From Cyclina sinensis (taxonomy: Eukaryota > Mollusca > Bivalvia > Venerida > Veneridae), in NCBI GenBank assembly GCA_012932295.1, contig JAAONU010000004.1, forward strand, positions 11,966,630-12,030,629: 64,000 nt of DNA. The letters are read 5' to 3'. Below, one piece after another: positions 22,222 to 35,284 of this stretch (positions are counted from its first letter, which is position 1; each line of letters opens with the position of its first letter). The notes under the pieces were generated by a model. It had not been told where the DNA came from. It saw only the letters and a list, made by a program, of their open reading frames with translations, and searched no databases. The position numbers and the translations under genes were made by a program.

Positions 22222-25200
22222 CAGAATTCTTTTTTGCACATTTTCGCTTGGTAATACAGCCATTATCTTCTTGTGGATTAAGTTTACGTCTTAATGTAAC
22301 CTGAAATGTGAAAAAAATGACGTCATAACATCAATGTAAATGATCACACTGCGCTTTAAGCAAAGAAGTTTAAAAATTATATCTAGGTTTCTCATCTTCT
22401 TTCTTTTAATAAGTGGTCAAACAAGTTTCATTTAAATATGAATTTGATGTAGCAGTTTCTAAACATGAGGAAGTCTATTTTATGCAAATATATTTTTTTA
22501 ATTACCTTGGGAGCATTTGTTTCTTTCTGCACCAGTTCTCTGACCTCTGGTATAATGTTATAAATGACCTCTCGAGGAGGAATGCTTTATCTTGGCAGAT
22601 TTTTCAAGGGCCATGAAACATTTTCTGCTGGCTGCCGTGTTTGTGATGAGATAGCGTTGTAAAATTCTTTCCATGTATTTACATTACTTCCCTTTTTGAA
22701 AAAGGGTTGTAAAGCTTCAACCTGCTTTAACTGTCTTTCTACATTCATTCCTAAATAATCTGGATGCAATATGGATGGTTCCCCTAATGGAACTTCTGTT
22801 AAAAAAGGTCCCTGAAGTTCAGTCCAAGGATCCGTATGCTGACCTTTGAACTAGCACAGAACAACTTCATCTTGTCTTTTAAACAAAAAATGTAATGGCT
22901 CTGTGTGCCCAGTGATGTCATTAATGTACGGTGCTAACCAACTTTTAACATCGAACATCACTGAAACAATCTCAGATTTGGGTAGCAATGATGTTAGTTC
23001 CTCCATTGTTTCGGCATCTCTTGTCCTAAGGCTTTCCAATACTCTACTGAAGGCAGCATCCACATCTTCATGTGTATGGCCCACATACAAAAAAGACAGA
23101 TGAACCTACAAAAATAGCATATATTGAATTACACATAAAATAATTAACGTTCAATTTAACTAATAAATGTAAACATTTATTATTTCACTGCTTCAGCATT
23201 GTGTGCAGATTAAGACTATCATCATTCTGATGGATGAATGTCTATCCCACAACCATGATCATTTGCAAAAATCCTCAAGCAGTATATTTTATTGGGGAAA
23301 GGATTAAACAGGAAACAATAAGATTGCATTTTAGAACACATAAAGTATTGCCCTGCTACTATATTGAATGATTGACATATTTTGATATAATATGGCTCTC
23401 AACAAGCAAGGTCACATAGATAACATATTAACAAATATCAATAATGCAGCTGGTCCTAGTTTACTTTTAAAACTACCAAGTGGCTCTGAAATACTTTTTA
23501 CAGAAAAAAATAATATTCTTCTTCAGATGTCCTTCCCTTCAAGTTAAATTAGTATACATTTGTATCTACTTCGCGGCTTCCATTTACTAATTGCAGAAAA
23601 AATACACCTTCCATTAAAGTTGTAACGTTTTAATTGTGAGCTCAGAAAGTCACATCAATAGATACGTTGCTTATGTGCTTCAAGTATAAAAATAAACTTA
23701 CCTCACTGAATATGTGCTCAGCTACCAGCAAATTAGAAAATGCCAGAACATAACGATTTTTATTTTCACGCCAACAGTTGTCAGCCTGAATGTATAAAGT
23801 TGGTGGCAGTTTGTTTCTCTGTAAAAATAAACAATACTTACTACTACAAAGAATAAAGTCTTGCGGGATTAATTAAAATATAGGAAGGAAAATAATATGT
23901 TAATACCATCAAAATACTAACAACAAGAAACAAGGGAACTATAATAAAAAAAAAAATGTTTCTGGAACTTGATAGAAGTGAAAAACAAGTTTGAAGTTGT
24001 ATTTAGGGCCACTCTTACTAAGGATGGAACTGAAGAATGCAATTTAAAAAAATGGCTTGGACCTGAAAAATATAAACAATAGACGAGAACTTCAATCAAC
24101 TAAACAAATGGCAATAAAACTGCAGTCTTGTCACCCTGCTCTTGTGGCATGTGTGTCTTAGCAGTCAATATTACAACACTGACAGTTCGCTTTTATTTGT
24201 GATATTAAAACACATATCTGCAAAAACAAATGGAAAAATACTTATATATACATATTACTTACATTGCAATCTGCAGTTTTTTTCAATATTTTCAGAATGA
24301 TGTTCATTGTTAAATTAGGATCGTGTGGATATTCATTTATGTCAACATATGTGTAAAACCACCATGGCCATGATTGATTACTCCAGTTATGTGCGTCTTC
24401 AACAAATCTGCCACATTGACATTCTGAAATGTTAATAAACATTTTAAGAAAAACAAAATGAGTTAATAAAATGAAACAACCTAAATTCCATCGGAAGGAA
24501 TGTATTCCAGCTTTTTGCTTAAATACTGAAAAAAGTGTTAAAAAAGGTCAATTTCCTCTTTTAACCCACTTAAAACTTTTTGTTTAAGTACACATTTCAT
24601 GATATAATCCAACTCATAACTGTGTTATTTTCTTTCTTTTATAGTTTTATAGAACTTTTTAAATTTTTTCCAGTAAAACAACAATACATTATGAAACCCT
24701 TTTTTAACCTCAAATCTTGAGTGCAGGCCCTTCAAAAGCAAGACTAAAGGAATGCAGCTTACAAATAGCTGTTGTCTGCAGTGTAATTAGTAGTTCAATA
24801 TGATGTTTAAAGAAGACAGTCAAGTATAAACTGGATTGTTGACAGTTTGTAGATGTTAGCAATCTACACACTTCTAGTGCAAAATATGTAAGTTTTTACC
24901 TTTGCTCTCCGGCCAATAAAATGAGGTAGATTTGTTTTAGCTGAAAAGATAACAAAAAGCAAAAATATGAATTAAGCCATGACATAGATGTTTTGTGGAA
25001 TAAAAGTTTTAAAAAGCAAATGATATGTGACATCAATCTATATTTGTAAGACAGTAAGTACAGTTGAACTTTGTTCTCTCAAACTCTAAGTAAGGAGCCT
25101 TGTAAATTAGTTTGAGCAAAGTGTAGTTCCCGCCAACTGCAGTTGAAGTATTATCATGTATAGTTACATGGTACTTGATGCGGGCATATGTGTGAAGGTA

Positions 25201-26446
25201 ATCCTTGTTTTATACTTATTTAATTTAGTATAAATATTATCTTAAAAAATAATTTAAGAGCAAAGTAAAAAAAAAATAATGCTTTTATGATTCATATTTG
25301 ATCATATTCAATGCAAGATAATTATACCAAATATTACAATAGAACATTGTTTGAGACATTGGACTCTCTCAAAAGTAACACATTACAGGGAGAGAAAAAG
25401 TTTGTGTTCACTGAGACATTTTGTGTATCTGGCCCTTTCTATTGTATGTCATTATTTTCTGATATGAGTAAAGTTGTGTTACTATGCTGCTAAACAATAC
25501 TCACACTGGTCCTTCTCTTTTGCTGTAATAATACTTTCTTCCCATCCTGCAATTTTGATCAACAGTTTATGACTATTCAATTTTAGGAAGAGCATTGCAA
25601 TACTTCTGGCATAAATGAAACATCTGTTGAAATGTATAAAAGCTTTGGTCTCCTAAGCAGGCATTTAATTAACACTTAAATAGTGATCTGAGCAAGTTGG
25701 CTTTGTCCTCTTCATATCACCATGGTTAATACATCATTTCCTTTAGGTAATTTCAATTTCCTTCAAGGAGAGATAGATGGGATTCTGTACTATGATTGTT
25801 AATCTGATCAACTTTTCTGTCTCCAGAGTAGTTTCCCTTTTCTTACATTAGGCTCAACAGATTCCAAGCAGATACAAATAAAATCACATGTATATCTAAT
25901 TATAATGACTAAATATTCAATCACAATGACCAAATGTGACTTTGACCTTGACCTGAGCAATGTGGAACATGTGATGTGCATGGTAAATACTTCTGCCAAG
26001 TTATTTCATTATTCTTCTATCATTAATGATATATTCAAGAGATAACGAGTGGTCGCAAACACTAAGTCTTATGACCAGTATCTTCTTTGGAAAACTTTCA
26101 ACAAAAAAGTATTATGTACTCACATTTGTCGTTTATTATGCTTTTCTTTCAACTGCCTGTATTTTGCCCTGGTGGATACATCTGTTGTCTTCTCCAATTG
26201 TCTTTCGAGTGTAGTGCACGTTGTACATTTTGAAAATGAGTTTGTCTACAATAGAATAAAATGTGATTTGTTTTGGTCTATGTAAAGGGTCAAATTCACA
26301 AAAAAAAACAACATTATGCTTTTACAAAGCTTCCCAACTTATGGAAAAATCATGTTATAATCAGCATTGGAAACCAAATGAGCGTCACCTGATCATAAAA
26401 TTACTGAGTGACAATCAGAATAAAATAGAAAAGAATAAAATTTGTC

Positions 26447-26456
26447 AATCACTTAG
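26447..26456. repeat. Target site duplication of SINE, left copy
   Basis: aatcacttag here is repeated exactly at 26671-26680. Confidence 0.9.
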
Positions 26457-26670
26457 TCGTGGCCTAGTGGTTTGCGCATTGGACTTGTAATCTAAGGATC
26501 GCTAGTCAAGGCGTGAGTTCGAACCCCATCAAAGACCATCCATTGTTTCCTAAAGCAAGAAATTTTATCATCATTGCTAAGTACTGGTTGGTTTCAGGAA
26601 CGGATTCGAGAATGATTCTATAGGCTAAAAGCTTCTGTCACAATCAAACTAAAATAAATTTGTATAAACT
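26457..26670 (+). mobile_element. tRNA-derived SINE (tRNA-Thr-like head)
   Basis: The head resembles tRNA-Thr: ggcctagtggtttgcgcatt (A box), an anticodon-stem region around cttgtaa (TGT), and gagttcgaacccc (B box). The body includes ggtttcaggaacggattcg and the tail is A/T-rich. It is bracketed by perfect 10-bp duplications. A functional tRNA is excluded because the acceptor stem does not pair. It sits inside the long first exon-to-exon interval of the minus pseudogene, just upstream (in + coordinates) of its exon at 26789. Confidence 0.9.
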
Positions 26671-26680
26671 AATCACTTAG
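26671..26680. repeat. Target site duplication of SINE, right copy
   Basis: Exact match to 26447-26456. Confidence 0.9.
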
Positions 26681-27368
26681 GTCACCTTTGGCTGCATTAA
26701 TCAAAATATCAAAAAGAAGTTTCTACATATACAAACAATGTAAATATACTCCTAGTTACTTGCTTACATTTCATATATGTGTTTTTACCTTTTTAATCTT
26801 CAAATGTGGAAAGTGAGACTCCCAAATTCTAAAAAAACTGTGCTCTGCTTGTAACTTGAGGGGAGTACACCAAGGTTTCCTGGCGGTAAGTAGCATACAG
26901 ACTGATCTTTATTTTCCCATATGGCAGAACAATGTCATTCGATCCCCGTGGTATGTTGCATATTGCTCTAACCAAGTCATTAAATTCAATGTCTTCGAAC
27001 ACATATCTCTTGATTTCTTCGATGACACTGTCACTACATCTTTCCTTGTCATATTCAAAGCTCTTGAGAAAGTATTTTTATTAATTCTTCAGGCAGTAAG
27101 GAATGCTTTTGAACAAATGCTTAACTCATTTTGAACCTTTATAAATCGAAATTTTCCCATTTTTTCTGACTGAGTGACATAGTGTCTTAGCAACTGCATT
27201 CTTAGACTTCTTGAATTTAACCAAAAAGAGTGTCTCAGATCACGCAGATTGTTAACACTGAATTTTCCCAACAATTAGCACCACACTGACATTTATCCTT
27301 TAATGCACTTTTGATACTCAACAGTGACAAAGCTTTCACCTTCATCTTCTTACCACTGCTGACTTCAG

Positions 27369-28943
27369 CTAAAAACAAGAAAAACATAGACAAGAGTTAC
27401 CTAAAGAAGTGTTGAAGCAGGCACTATAAGACCTAAGGGAAAACGGACAATGCACCAGTCCCTTACTGGTATAATGCTGTTGGATACCCTACCTCGAACC
27501 CATAGTAATGTAAAAGTTCATTTTACAAGATTTGTCTCAGGTATGACGGTTGGTTGGGTCATATCTAGATTTATAAATAAATCAGAATTGTTTTATTTAT
27601 TTTGGCACTCCCATTTTCAAAATTTCATCCATTTGGCAATCAAAACATTTTACCTTATTAGAGATGGATCACTCTTCGGGGTCCAAACATCATCATCTCA
27701 TCATCATCAATAATAGAAAATACCAGGATAAAAGATGAAAGTTTAGAGACTTTTCGCATGAAAATAAAGTTCTTTTACATCAGACAAGGTTCAGACAATG
27801 GAACTGTGACAAATATTTGAGTTAGATTAAATATAAAAAGTTATTTTTGTTCAATTTAAATAATTCCAACTGTTGGGCATTTAACTTTGTAAACAGACTG
27901 TTATAAAACATTCAAAATAAGTAAATGTCATTGTAAAAGGTAGATTAGTTTACCCACATCAGAAATGCATATTAAACTGGTTAAAAAAATAATGTGTCAT
28001 TTTAAAACTACCTTTCATGTATTGGTTCTTAAGCTCAATCGAAATTGTTTCCTAGTACAGAGTGGGTGTTTTTTTTTTCTTCAACATAGATTTTTAACTG
28101 ATTCATTTCCATGATAACCTTTTTGTAGCTTTTTGGTAATAAATTATGTTTTATGCTGAGCAGTAAAGCAATCTACTTCTGTAGACCTGTTAATCCCAGA
28201 TCTTACTAAGTAAATTGAAAACAAGGGAAAGTCCCTAATCAGTTACTCAGCATGGATGAACAAATAATTACTCAGAGCAGTTTTCCTGTAAAGAACTTTT
28301 GAATTAAATACATCTTTCATTTCTCAGTCACAGATCTTGATAGACACAGTTACAGAATAATAAAACAAAAACAATTAAGTTTTCAGTACACAGAGACACA
28401 AATATATCTAAATATAAGAAAATAAGAAGGGTCAATATATAGAAGACATAAAACTACACTTTAAAGACAATTTCTACACTACAATGTAATTCCCATCAAT
28501 TGATTTTTTAGGTTTTTAGATATTTTATGTAAAATGTCATGCTCATCAAAATGCAGCAAAGATACGTATGTTACCATGATACTTTTTTCATTATTTGTTG
28601 GTTTCCATGGTAACAACACACAATTTGAAAAATCTCTATAACATGAATAAAGCAAATGAAGTTGTGAATGAAAAACTGCATGAAAAATATCCATTGAGAG
28701 AGTCTAGGTTATGTTTTATGAATTATAGGACATAGAAACACAACATTATCCATATTTGAATGAGCAAAGCTAAATTATCTGTTCAAAACATAGATCTACA
28801 TTTAAAATTTAATGAAAAATACATCCTGTGATAATGAATATAAGCAACGTAAAACAGTAACAACAAGTACAGTAAAGTTACAATCTACAAGAACTGTAAC
28901 GAACAATAGAATTCCTAAAAATTCATAAAAAAAAATATCTTAC
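27369..28943. other. Intergenic or 5' intron of the minus-strand pseudogene
   Basis: AT-rich; no exon recognised. If the candidate first exon at 29003-28944 belongs to the DUF7869-type gene this is its first intron, but the phases do not match directly, so either an exon is missing or that exon is spurious. Confidence 0.4.
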
Positions 28944-29218
28944 CAAAAAGGCTATTAACAACAGATCTTTACACATCATCTTTATTGCGCGTTTAAACTT
29001 CATTCTTCACACTGCAGCCTCATTGGTTAGCTGGACGATTTCAATTCCGAGTACACGCCAATTTTAGGGATGTCACATGAACACCCCTAAAACACAGATA
29101 ATCGACTCGCGCGTTACGTCACGCAGCGGGTGTTATTTTACACGCAATTCGATCAAATTCCAGTCACAACAAGAAAAAGGTCTTGCACAACATTTATTCT
29201 TGTGAAAATAAATTAACA
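28944..29218. promoter_or_regulatory. Putative bidirectional promoter
   Basis: A short interval separates the plus-strand ATG at 29219 from a candidate minus-strand first exon (29003-28944, twenty codons, starting MKFKRAIKMMC and ending at a GTAAGA donor). It is locally more GC-rich and holds an inverted CCAAT box (cattggttag, about 29021), gcgcgttacgtcacgc with a CRE-like TTACGTCA (about 29112), and short CpG clusters. The divergent arrangement is seen; promoter function is inferred. Confidence 0.5.
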
Positions 29219-29639
29219 ATGGACTCGTGGTTTTTGGATTTGAAAAGGGAGAGACTGCACCTGACCGTAAATGGCGAAGAGAAGGGAGAGGTGAAGAACA
29301 TCAAGCCTTCAGAACATGGATTTGTAAAGGTACTGTAGGCTATGCCGTATATTTAGAAATTTAATGGTAGATCTAGATTAGAGTAATTAAGAACGGTAGA
29401 CTACTTGAATTTTCCAATAATAAATTAACAAAAAAAATAAAATAACATAACACATGATCTTATCCACAGACACCCTGGGGTGTAGAACTGCCTTTTTTGT
29501 AGGCCCTTAAACTGAACTTACATTTTAATCACACGAAATATTAAAAACCTTATCAGAGACAGTTTGGAAACAAATCATTTTTCACTGAGGATTTCGGCCT
29601 CTAAACCCTAGTCTTTTTTTGGCATTTTTTTTTTGTAAA

Positions 29640-31320
29640 TATGATTATTAAGTTTTATGTTACTCATAAGTGAACTTGCCGACATACTGTCTATAATCTT
29701 TAATAAGTCCCATTGTACAGGCCAAATCCCAATTGATTGGCGTAACGCCTCAGTTGCTCCTATTTTTAAGAAGGGTGATAAGTATAATCCCGCTAATTAC
29801 AGGCCAGTATCTCTAACATGTATCTCCTGTAAAGTGTTAGAGCATATTATTGTTAGTAACTTGATGAAACATGTTTCTAGGTCAAACATCTTAACCAATT
29901 TCCAACATGGTTTTCGGGAAAAACGGTCTTGTGAAACCCAACTAGTCCAATTTGTTCATGACCTGGCCTCTAATTTAGACAATATTAAATCTAGAAAACA
30001 TGTTCAGACAGATATACTGATCATGGATTTTGCCAAAGCTTTTGATAAGGTGCCACATAGGAGACTATTGCATAAATTAAACTATTATGGTATACGAGGC
30101 ACTAGCCTTAGATGGATTGAATCATGGTTAAAAGATAGGTCTCAAGTTGTTGTCCTAGAAGGAGTAGAATCAGATCCTGCCCCTGTGGTGTCCGGAGTGC
30201 CTCAAGGCTCGGTACTTTGGCCTGTATTATTCCTCCTATTTATTAATGACCTGCCCAATGGTATAACATCAACAGTGCGTCTTTTTGCAGACGACTGTGT
30301 CCTATATCGTAAGGTCCAATCATATTCAGATTGCCTCACCCTGCAAAATGACCTGGATAAACTCCAACAATGGGAACAGACTTGGTTAATGAAATTTAAT
30401 GTGGCCAAATGTGAAGTCATGAGACTATCCAGGCATAAACAGGTTAACCTAATCAAACATAATTACCTGCTGCATGGTCAAGTCCTAGAAGCAGTTGACT
30501 CCGCTAAATATCTGGGCGTTACCCTAACCAACACCCTAGATTGGTCCAAACATATAGACAGTGTGGCCGGCAGGGCCACTCGAACACTTGATTTCTTACG
30601 TCGTAACCTTTCCTTTGCACCACAGGCCACAAAACTCATGGCATATAAAACCTTAGTCAGACCCCAGGTTGAGTATGCGTCCCCTATATGGAACCCACAT
30701 ACCCAACATAACATACAAAAGATTGAAAAAGTACAGCGCACTGCGGCAAGATGGGCATGTAGAAGGTGGCGTAGATCAAGTTGTGTGGGTGACATGTTAA
30801 CAGACTTAGATTTAGACAGCCTTGAACATAGAAGAGAAGTTTCAGGTATTACGTTCTTTTACAAAATACATTATAATCTTGTGTTTATTGATAAGGACAT
30901 GTATCTAACACCAGTTACAAGCAGGTCACTTCAAACCAGACATAGTCACCCCTTTCAGTATTCGAGACCCTCTCCACGTACAGACTATTTTAAGTACTCT
31001 TTATTCCCTAGGTTAATACCAGTCTGGAACTGCCTGCCAGAGTCAACTGTTTCCGTTTGCACAGTGGACTCCTTTAAACAGGCAATTAGTTCAATGTAAT
31101 GTGGTACAACCCTGTACATAGTTTTAACAGGCTAGGCTTGCTACTTCCGCATGTAATTATAATCTCAGAGCAGTTTGGCCTCAAATTTTCTTTTATTGGT
31201 GTATTATACATGAATATTTTTTTTTTTTAACCCATCTGGCTGCTAATTTGCCACCCACATGACGTAATGATCAGTCTTGATCGAAGTCATTATCGGAAGA
31301 AAGAAAGAAAGAAAGAAAGT
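29640..31320 (+). mobile_element. 5'-truncated LINE with reverse transcriptase (CR1/Jockey-like)
   Basis: One open frame of 480 codons (29657-31099) lacks the endonuclease but carries most of the RT: WRNASVAPIFKKGDK, NYRPVSLT, LIMDFAKAFDKVPH, SGVPQGSVLWPVLF and RLFADDCVLY, plus the thumb region and a C-terminal RHSHPFQY..LFPRLIPVWN tail seen in CR1/Jockey-like elements. The usual VLGP in motif 4 is VLWP. The 3' end is marked by a (gaaa)n tail near 31295-31320. It lies in the first intron of the ParB-like gene in the same orientation. The uninterrupted frame suggests a fairly recent insertion. The 5' boundary is approximate. Confidence 0.88.
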
Positions 31321-33540
31321 GTAATAATTGTTATTTTGACTTGAAATAAATTTTGAAAATTCTTGAGATAAATGAATATTTTGGCAAAAATTAAATGTTT
31401 TCATATCTACAGCTATCAATTTAGTGAAAATTTTCATGAACTGACTCATGTTTTCATAGAAAATTATTAAAACACCTCTGAGAGTTTGTTGAGATCATTC
31501 AAGAGAAAACAATCAGTAACCAATTTTTTACGACCTGCATTTGATCAAACGGGATGTTTCTTTATCATGATGATCTTAATTTAAAGCTTTAATTTTAGTG
31601 AAATTTGAAAAGGACATTAAAGGACTGCTACTATCTACCGCTATTATTACCAATCAATTACTATGTGTATGTTGTGTTGTATAATAGGAACGTTGAATGT
31701 TATTGTTTTGAAAACTTTCAATAGTAACAAGTAGCTGATAAGAGAAACAGGTAACTTTTTGAAGGTTGGCAAAAACATGGCGGTTGATACAATTGCAAAA
31801 CATAGTAATTTTGTTATTACAGTAACAAAGTCATTTTTCATCAAATAATTCAATATTTTATATCATAAAAAAGTTCTGTATACTCATATTTAACATATTT
31901 AAAAAATAATTGTCAAAACTGTTTACTTTTTTGTTTGTAATGGTTAAACATAGTGCATCTGAGCTGCTAGAAAAATGCTGAAATGACAGGTGTAAATTAG
32001 TTTAGTTTTCTGCTTTAAAAGCAAAAATTCAAAATCTGCTTACATTTTCAAAATATGAATTTAAAGAGCTATCAAATGATATAAGAATCTTACAATTCGG
32101 CTGACAAAGAAAAAAGTTATCTAAAGTTAAAAATTCTGCTGCTATCAAATGTATATAAATATTGGTTCTCTTTGCCAACCAGTAGTTCAGCCATATTTTG
32201 GTAACAGGTGCTTGTGATGTCATCAGTCAATGTGCCTAAAAATGGGTGTAGCCAATTTATTTTTAAACGCCACTGTATTGATTATTTGTGCAAAAAGGAA
32301 GCATTTTATATGTTGTTCTTTAAAATTGTATTTTATCGCTTTACATGATCCATTGAACACATTATTTTTGTTTCTAAAGTATATTCTCTCCAGGGTTTTT
32401 TTGCTATATAACAGAAACCGTTTGACTGCTACTTCCCCACCTGAAAAAAAAATTCCCCTGAAGCTTAAAAATTCCCCTTGGTCTGAAAAAGTCACCTAAT
32501 ATGGCTTGTTTGCCTTTAAAAAATCGCATTTTCGTTCAGGTCGTCGATGTTTAGAACACACAATAACCAAAGTACAGTATAAACTGTGAGTCCAGAATAT
32601 GGGCCAATATAATTTTCGACAGTTTTTTTGAATCAAAAACCAAGTTTTTATTGTTTATTTTTAAGTAATTTTTGCATGTTCTTATTGTAACGGTTTTCCC
32701 CAAAATGTGGATTTTCACACGTTTTTTCCCCTACTGAACGGCCAAATTGAAAAAAAACCTGACTGTCAAATTCAGGGTTTGCCCCTTTAACTTCAAGCAT
32801 TTCATACCAAGCACACTTGTGTTTTGAATTAACTGGTCAATAAGAGGCAACAAAAGTAATGGAAAATATGAATTCCATAGTTTTAAAAGCTGTTATTTTA
32901 ATTCTTAGAAATACCTTCATTAATGTTTGGGATTTTTTTAATTAAATATAAAACACACCTTAATGCCTGTCATTTATAAATTATATTACAACTTCCAGTA
33001 TAGTATGGTTTTCAGTACTAAAAAGAAGTTTTGTTTGCTTAAAGGGACAGTCAGCAAGTTTAATGTCATTAAAAACCTACCAAATATTCTTTCATCACTG
33101 AAAAGCTTTTAATGCCAACATCACATGTACAAAATGTTACCCTCAGTACCCTGCTTGATTTTGTATTAAACTTTGACAATTTCTTTTGTTGTTAAATAAA
33201 TGTAGAAATTTAAAAGAATTCTCGGGATTTCCAAGGCTTTGAGCATGCAGTTTGTAACCCTACAAACACTGATGTCAACAGCGCTACAGTTACTGCACTG
33301 GCAAACTTATATATGTTGCGCAGTGATATTTGACCTCTTCACGTTATTTTATGTTTAATATTTATACGACATGTTTTTTTTTTACGTTTTCGTGCTGAAT
33401 TTCTAATTTCTTAAATATCTAAACAGGTTTCAAAATTCTGCATTTTCACCATAAGTAACTTAAACTGTAGATTTTGATCTGAACAATTTCATTTTTTGTC
33501 TTTCAATCAAATTTCAATTCAGTCTTGTAATTTATTTATT
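31321..33540. other. Intron 1 of the ParB-like gene, middle part
   Basis: AT-rich. Around 32440-32770 there are two cccct-bearing patches (aaattcccctgaagc, ttttcccctactgaac) that look like old dispersed repeat pieces. No exon is recognised. Confidence 0.4.
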
Positions 33541-33990
33541 ATTATGCTCTCTGAAGGGTGAGCATATAGTTGCCGCTTTGTCCGTCTGTCCCGTCCGTCC
33601 GTTTGTTCGTCCATCTGTCCGTCATAATTTTGTCCAGAGCATAACACAAAAACTATGATAGATATCAAGACCAAATAGTTAGATCAGTGCTCAAGAACCA
33701 TAACTCTTGCTTTATTAATTATTCAGTTATTGCCTTTTGAAATTTCTCATACTTTTTTTGTCCGGGGCATATCTCACAAAGTATAAGTGATATTAACACG
33801 AAACTTTGTTGGTAGATAGATCTCTATGAGGAGAAGTGCAGCGTGGAAGAAGGGTAACTCTATTTTGCATAATTAAGTAGTAATTGCCCTTTGTTATTTT
33901 TCATACTTTAAAAAAATACATATTAAACAACAGCCCTTTTGGAATTGGCATTTATGGGGAGCATCCATCGGTTCTACCGATTTCTTGTTT
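33541..33990. repeat. Bivalve-type dispersed repeat, second copy
   Basis: Starts gcatatagttgccgctttgt with a cgtccgtccgt run and repeats gtccagagcataacac, ggtagatagatctc and tgaggagaagtgcag. It ends in gagcatccatcggttctacc. Same family as 15061-15905. Confidence 0.75.
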
Positions 33991-34687
33991 TTTGATAAAA
34001 TCAATTCATATTTAACCCTATAATCATGTTATGTTGAGCTCTGAAAAACACCATTAAGACAATTGTAAATGTTTTATGCTTTCTTTTGAAAGTAGATCCA
34101 AAAATTTTATTTGATTATATATCAACCTGGCACAGAGAAAAAAATTGTGTTCATTTAATACCAAAGGTCAGTTACTAGTAACCTTGAAGAGAAATAACCT
34201 AAAGTAACGCTCATTCCAAAAACATTATTCACTAGAAATTTTTTGGCCAGTTTGAAATGATTCTATATAATTCTATATATAGAGCACTTCTTATCTTATT
34301 ATTCTGCTATGGAATAATGTAATATACCCTGTGATTCAGTGTAGTGTTACTGATAGATACAGCTATTTGCACAACCTCTGTGAAACAGCTTGGGTTGTTG
34401 TGATGACTATGTGATCTTTGACATTCCATGTATGTACTTTGCAATGCTAGCCAATTTGCTCTGAATACAGTCTGAACATTGGTGACTCAGTGAACAGGTT
34501 ATTTTTCATGCAAATATCAATACTGCTCTGGCATACTCAAGACAAATTTTAAATTATGTTGGTTATAATTAATAATATATAATGTTCGTAATTTTTTTTA
34601 CGAAAAAACACATAGGTACTGATTTGAAGATTGAACAAAAATACATGAAGATGGGTGCTACTTAAAACATGATTGGCCTGGATAATC

Positions 34688-34835
34688 AATCAGTGGTTCT
34701 ACCCAGGTGCCCGGTCGTGACTGAAATAATGCTGGAAGGGGGACCTGAGGTCTTGCTCCATCATGAAAGCCGGAAGGGTCCACACATAAAATATCCGGAT
34801 GGTACGGACGGACCAAAAAAAACCACTTAATCCAA
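34688..34835 (+). repeat. Dispersed mollusc repeat (SINE-like fragment)
   Basis: gtggttctacccaggtgccc, then aataatgctggaaggggg, cctgaggtcttgctcca and an A-rich tail after ggtacggacggacc. I recognise this as a very common mollusc short repeat; this copy is diverged. Confidence 0.6.
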
Positions 34836-35284
34836 TTCTAGGGCTGAATCAAAAGTAACATGGCCAAACATTTAGTTGAACTTCTTTGCTAACAGACTGG
34901 TGTGCATAGATGGAAGTTAAAATGGTTTATCTAAGAGTTTATTGTTTTAATTTCAGATAATACTGTTTACCCAGCAGATACTGAAATTGGCTCTTGAATG
35001 CTTTGAGTATGCAAGTTCTGAAGTTTGCAAAACAATGAAGATCCCAACACAGACAGACTCTAGATCAAAGTTTATCAAGCGATGGATGATACTGTAAGTG
35101 TATTTTAGGTGTATGATTGAGTCAAATGATACATGTATATCTATGAAATAAAATGAGTATTTTAAATTTAACTGTTTAAAAAAAGTAATACTGTTACCAG
35201 TTTTAGGAAGTCCATAGTGCTAATTACACTATGGTTTTTAATTATGGTGTTTGGTCTGTTTTTGATAAGTAACAGAAACTGCCT

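Larger units (their letters stand above)
22222..27368 (-). pseudogene. DUF7869-type (transposase-like) gene, multi-exon, degenerate
   Basis: Exons in transcription order: 27368-26789, possibly 25546-25505, 24940-24900, 24423-24263, 23818-23702, 23105-22506 and 22300-22222, with GT-AG borders. The N-terminal exon has a Cys cluster (DKCQCGANCW) and a FPHLKIKK block. Later exons give KTNLPHF, THITGVINHGHGGF, YPHDPNLTMN, TLYIQADNCWRENKNRYV and VHLSFLYVGHTHEDVDAAFS. The last two are hallmarks, from memory, of the DUF7869-containing proteins expanded in molluscs and cnidarians; QADN and GHTHEDVD look like catalytic-acid positions of an RNase H-like fold. Lesions: frameshifts in the first exon (near 27260 and 26930, and a seven-T run near 26835), in-frame TGA and TAA in the same exon, a frameshift in the HGHGGF exon, TAG at 22851-22853 and TAA at 22587-22589. 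The exon expected to carry an earlier DGxDQ motif was not found. It lies head-to-head with the ParB-like gene at 29219. Confidence 0.8.

Noticed and set aside
26457..26540. Possible tRNA-Thr gene
   Set aside because: No pairing acceptor stem, flanked by a 10-bp target duplication and followed by a SINE body.
32223..32499. Opposed open frames of about 90 codons on both strands
   Set aside because: Located in an intron among repeat scraps; no family motif on either strand.
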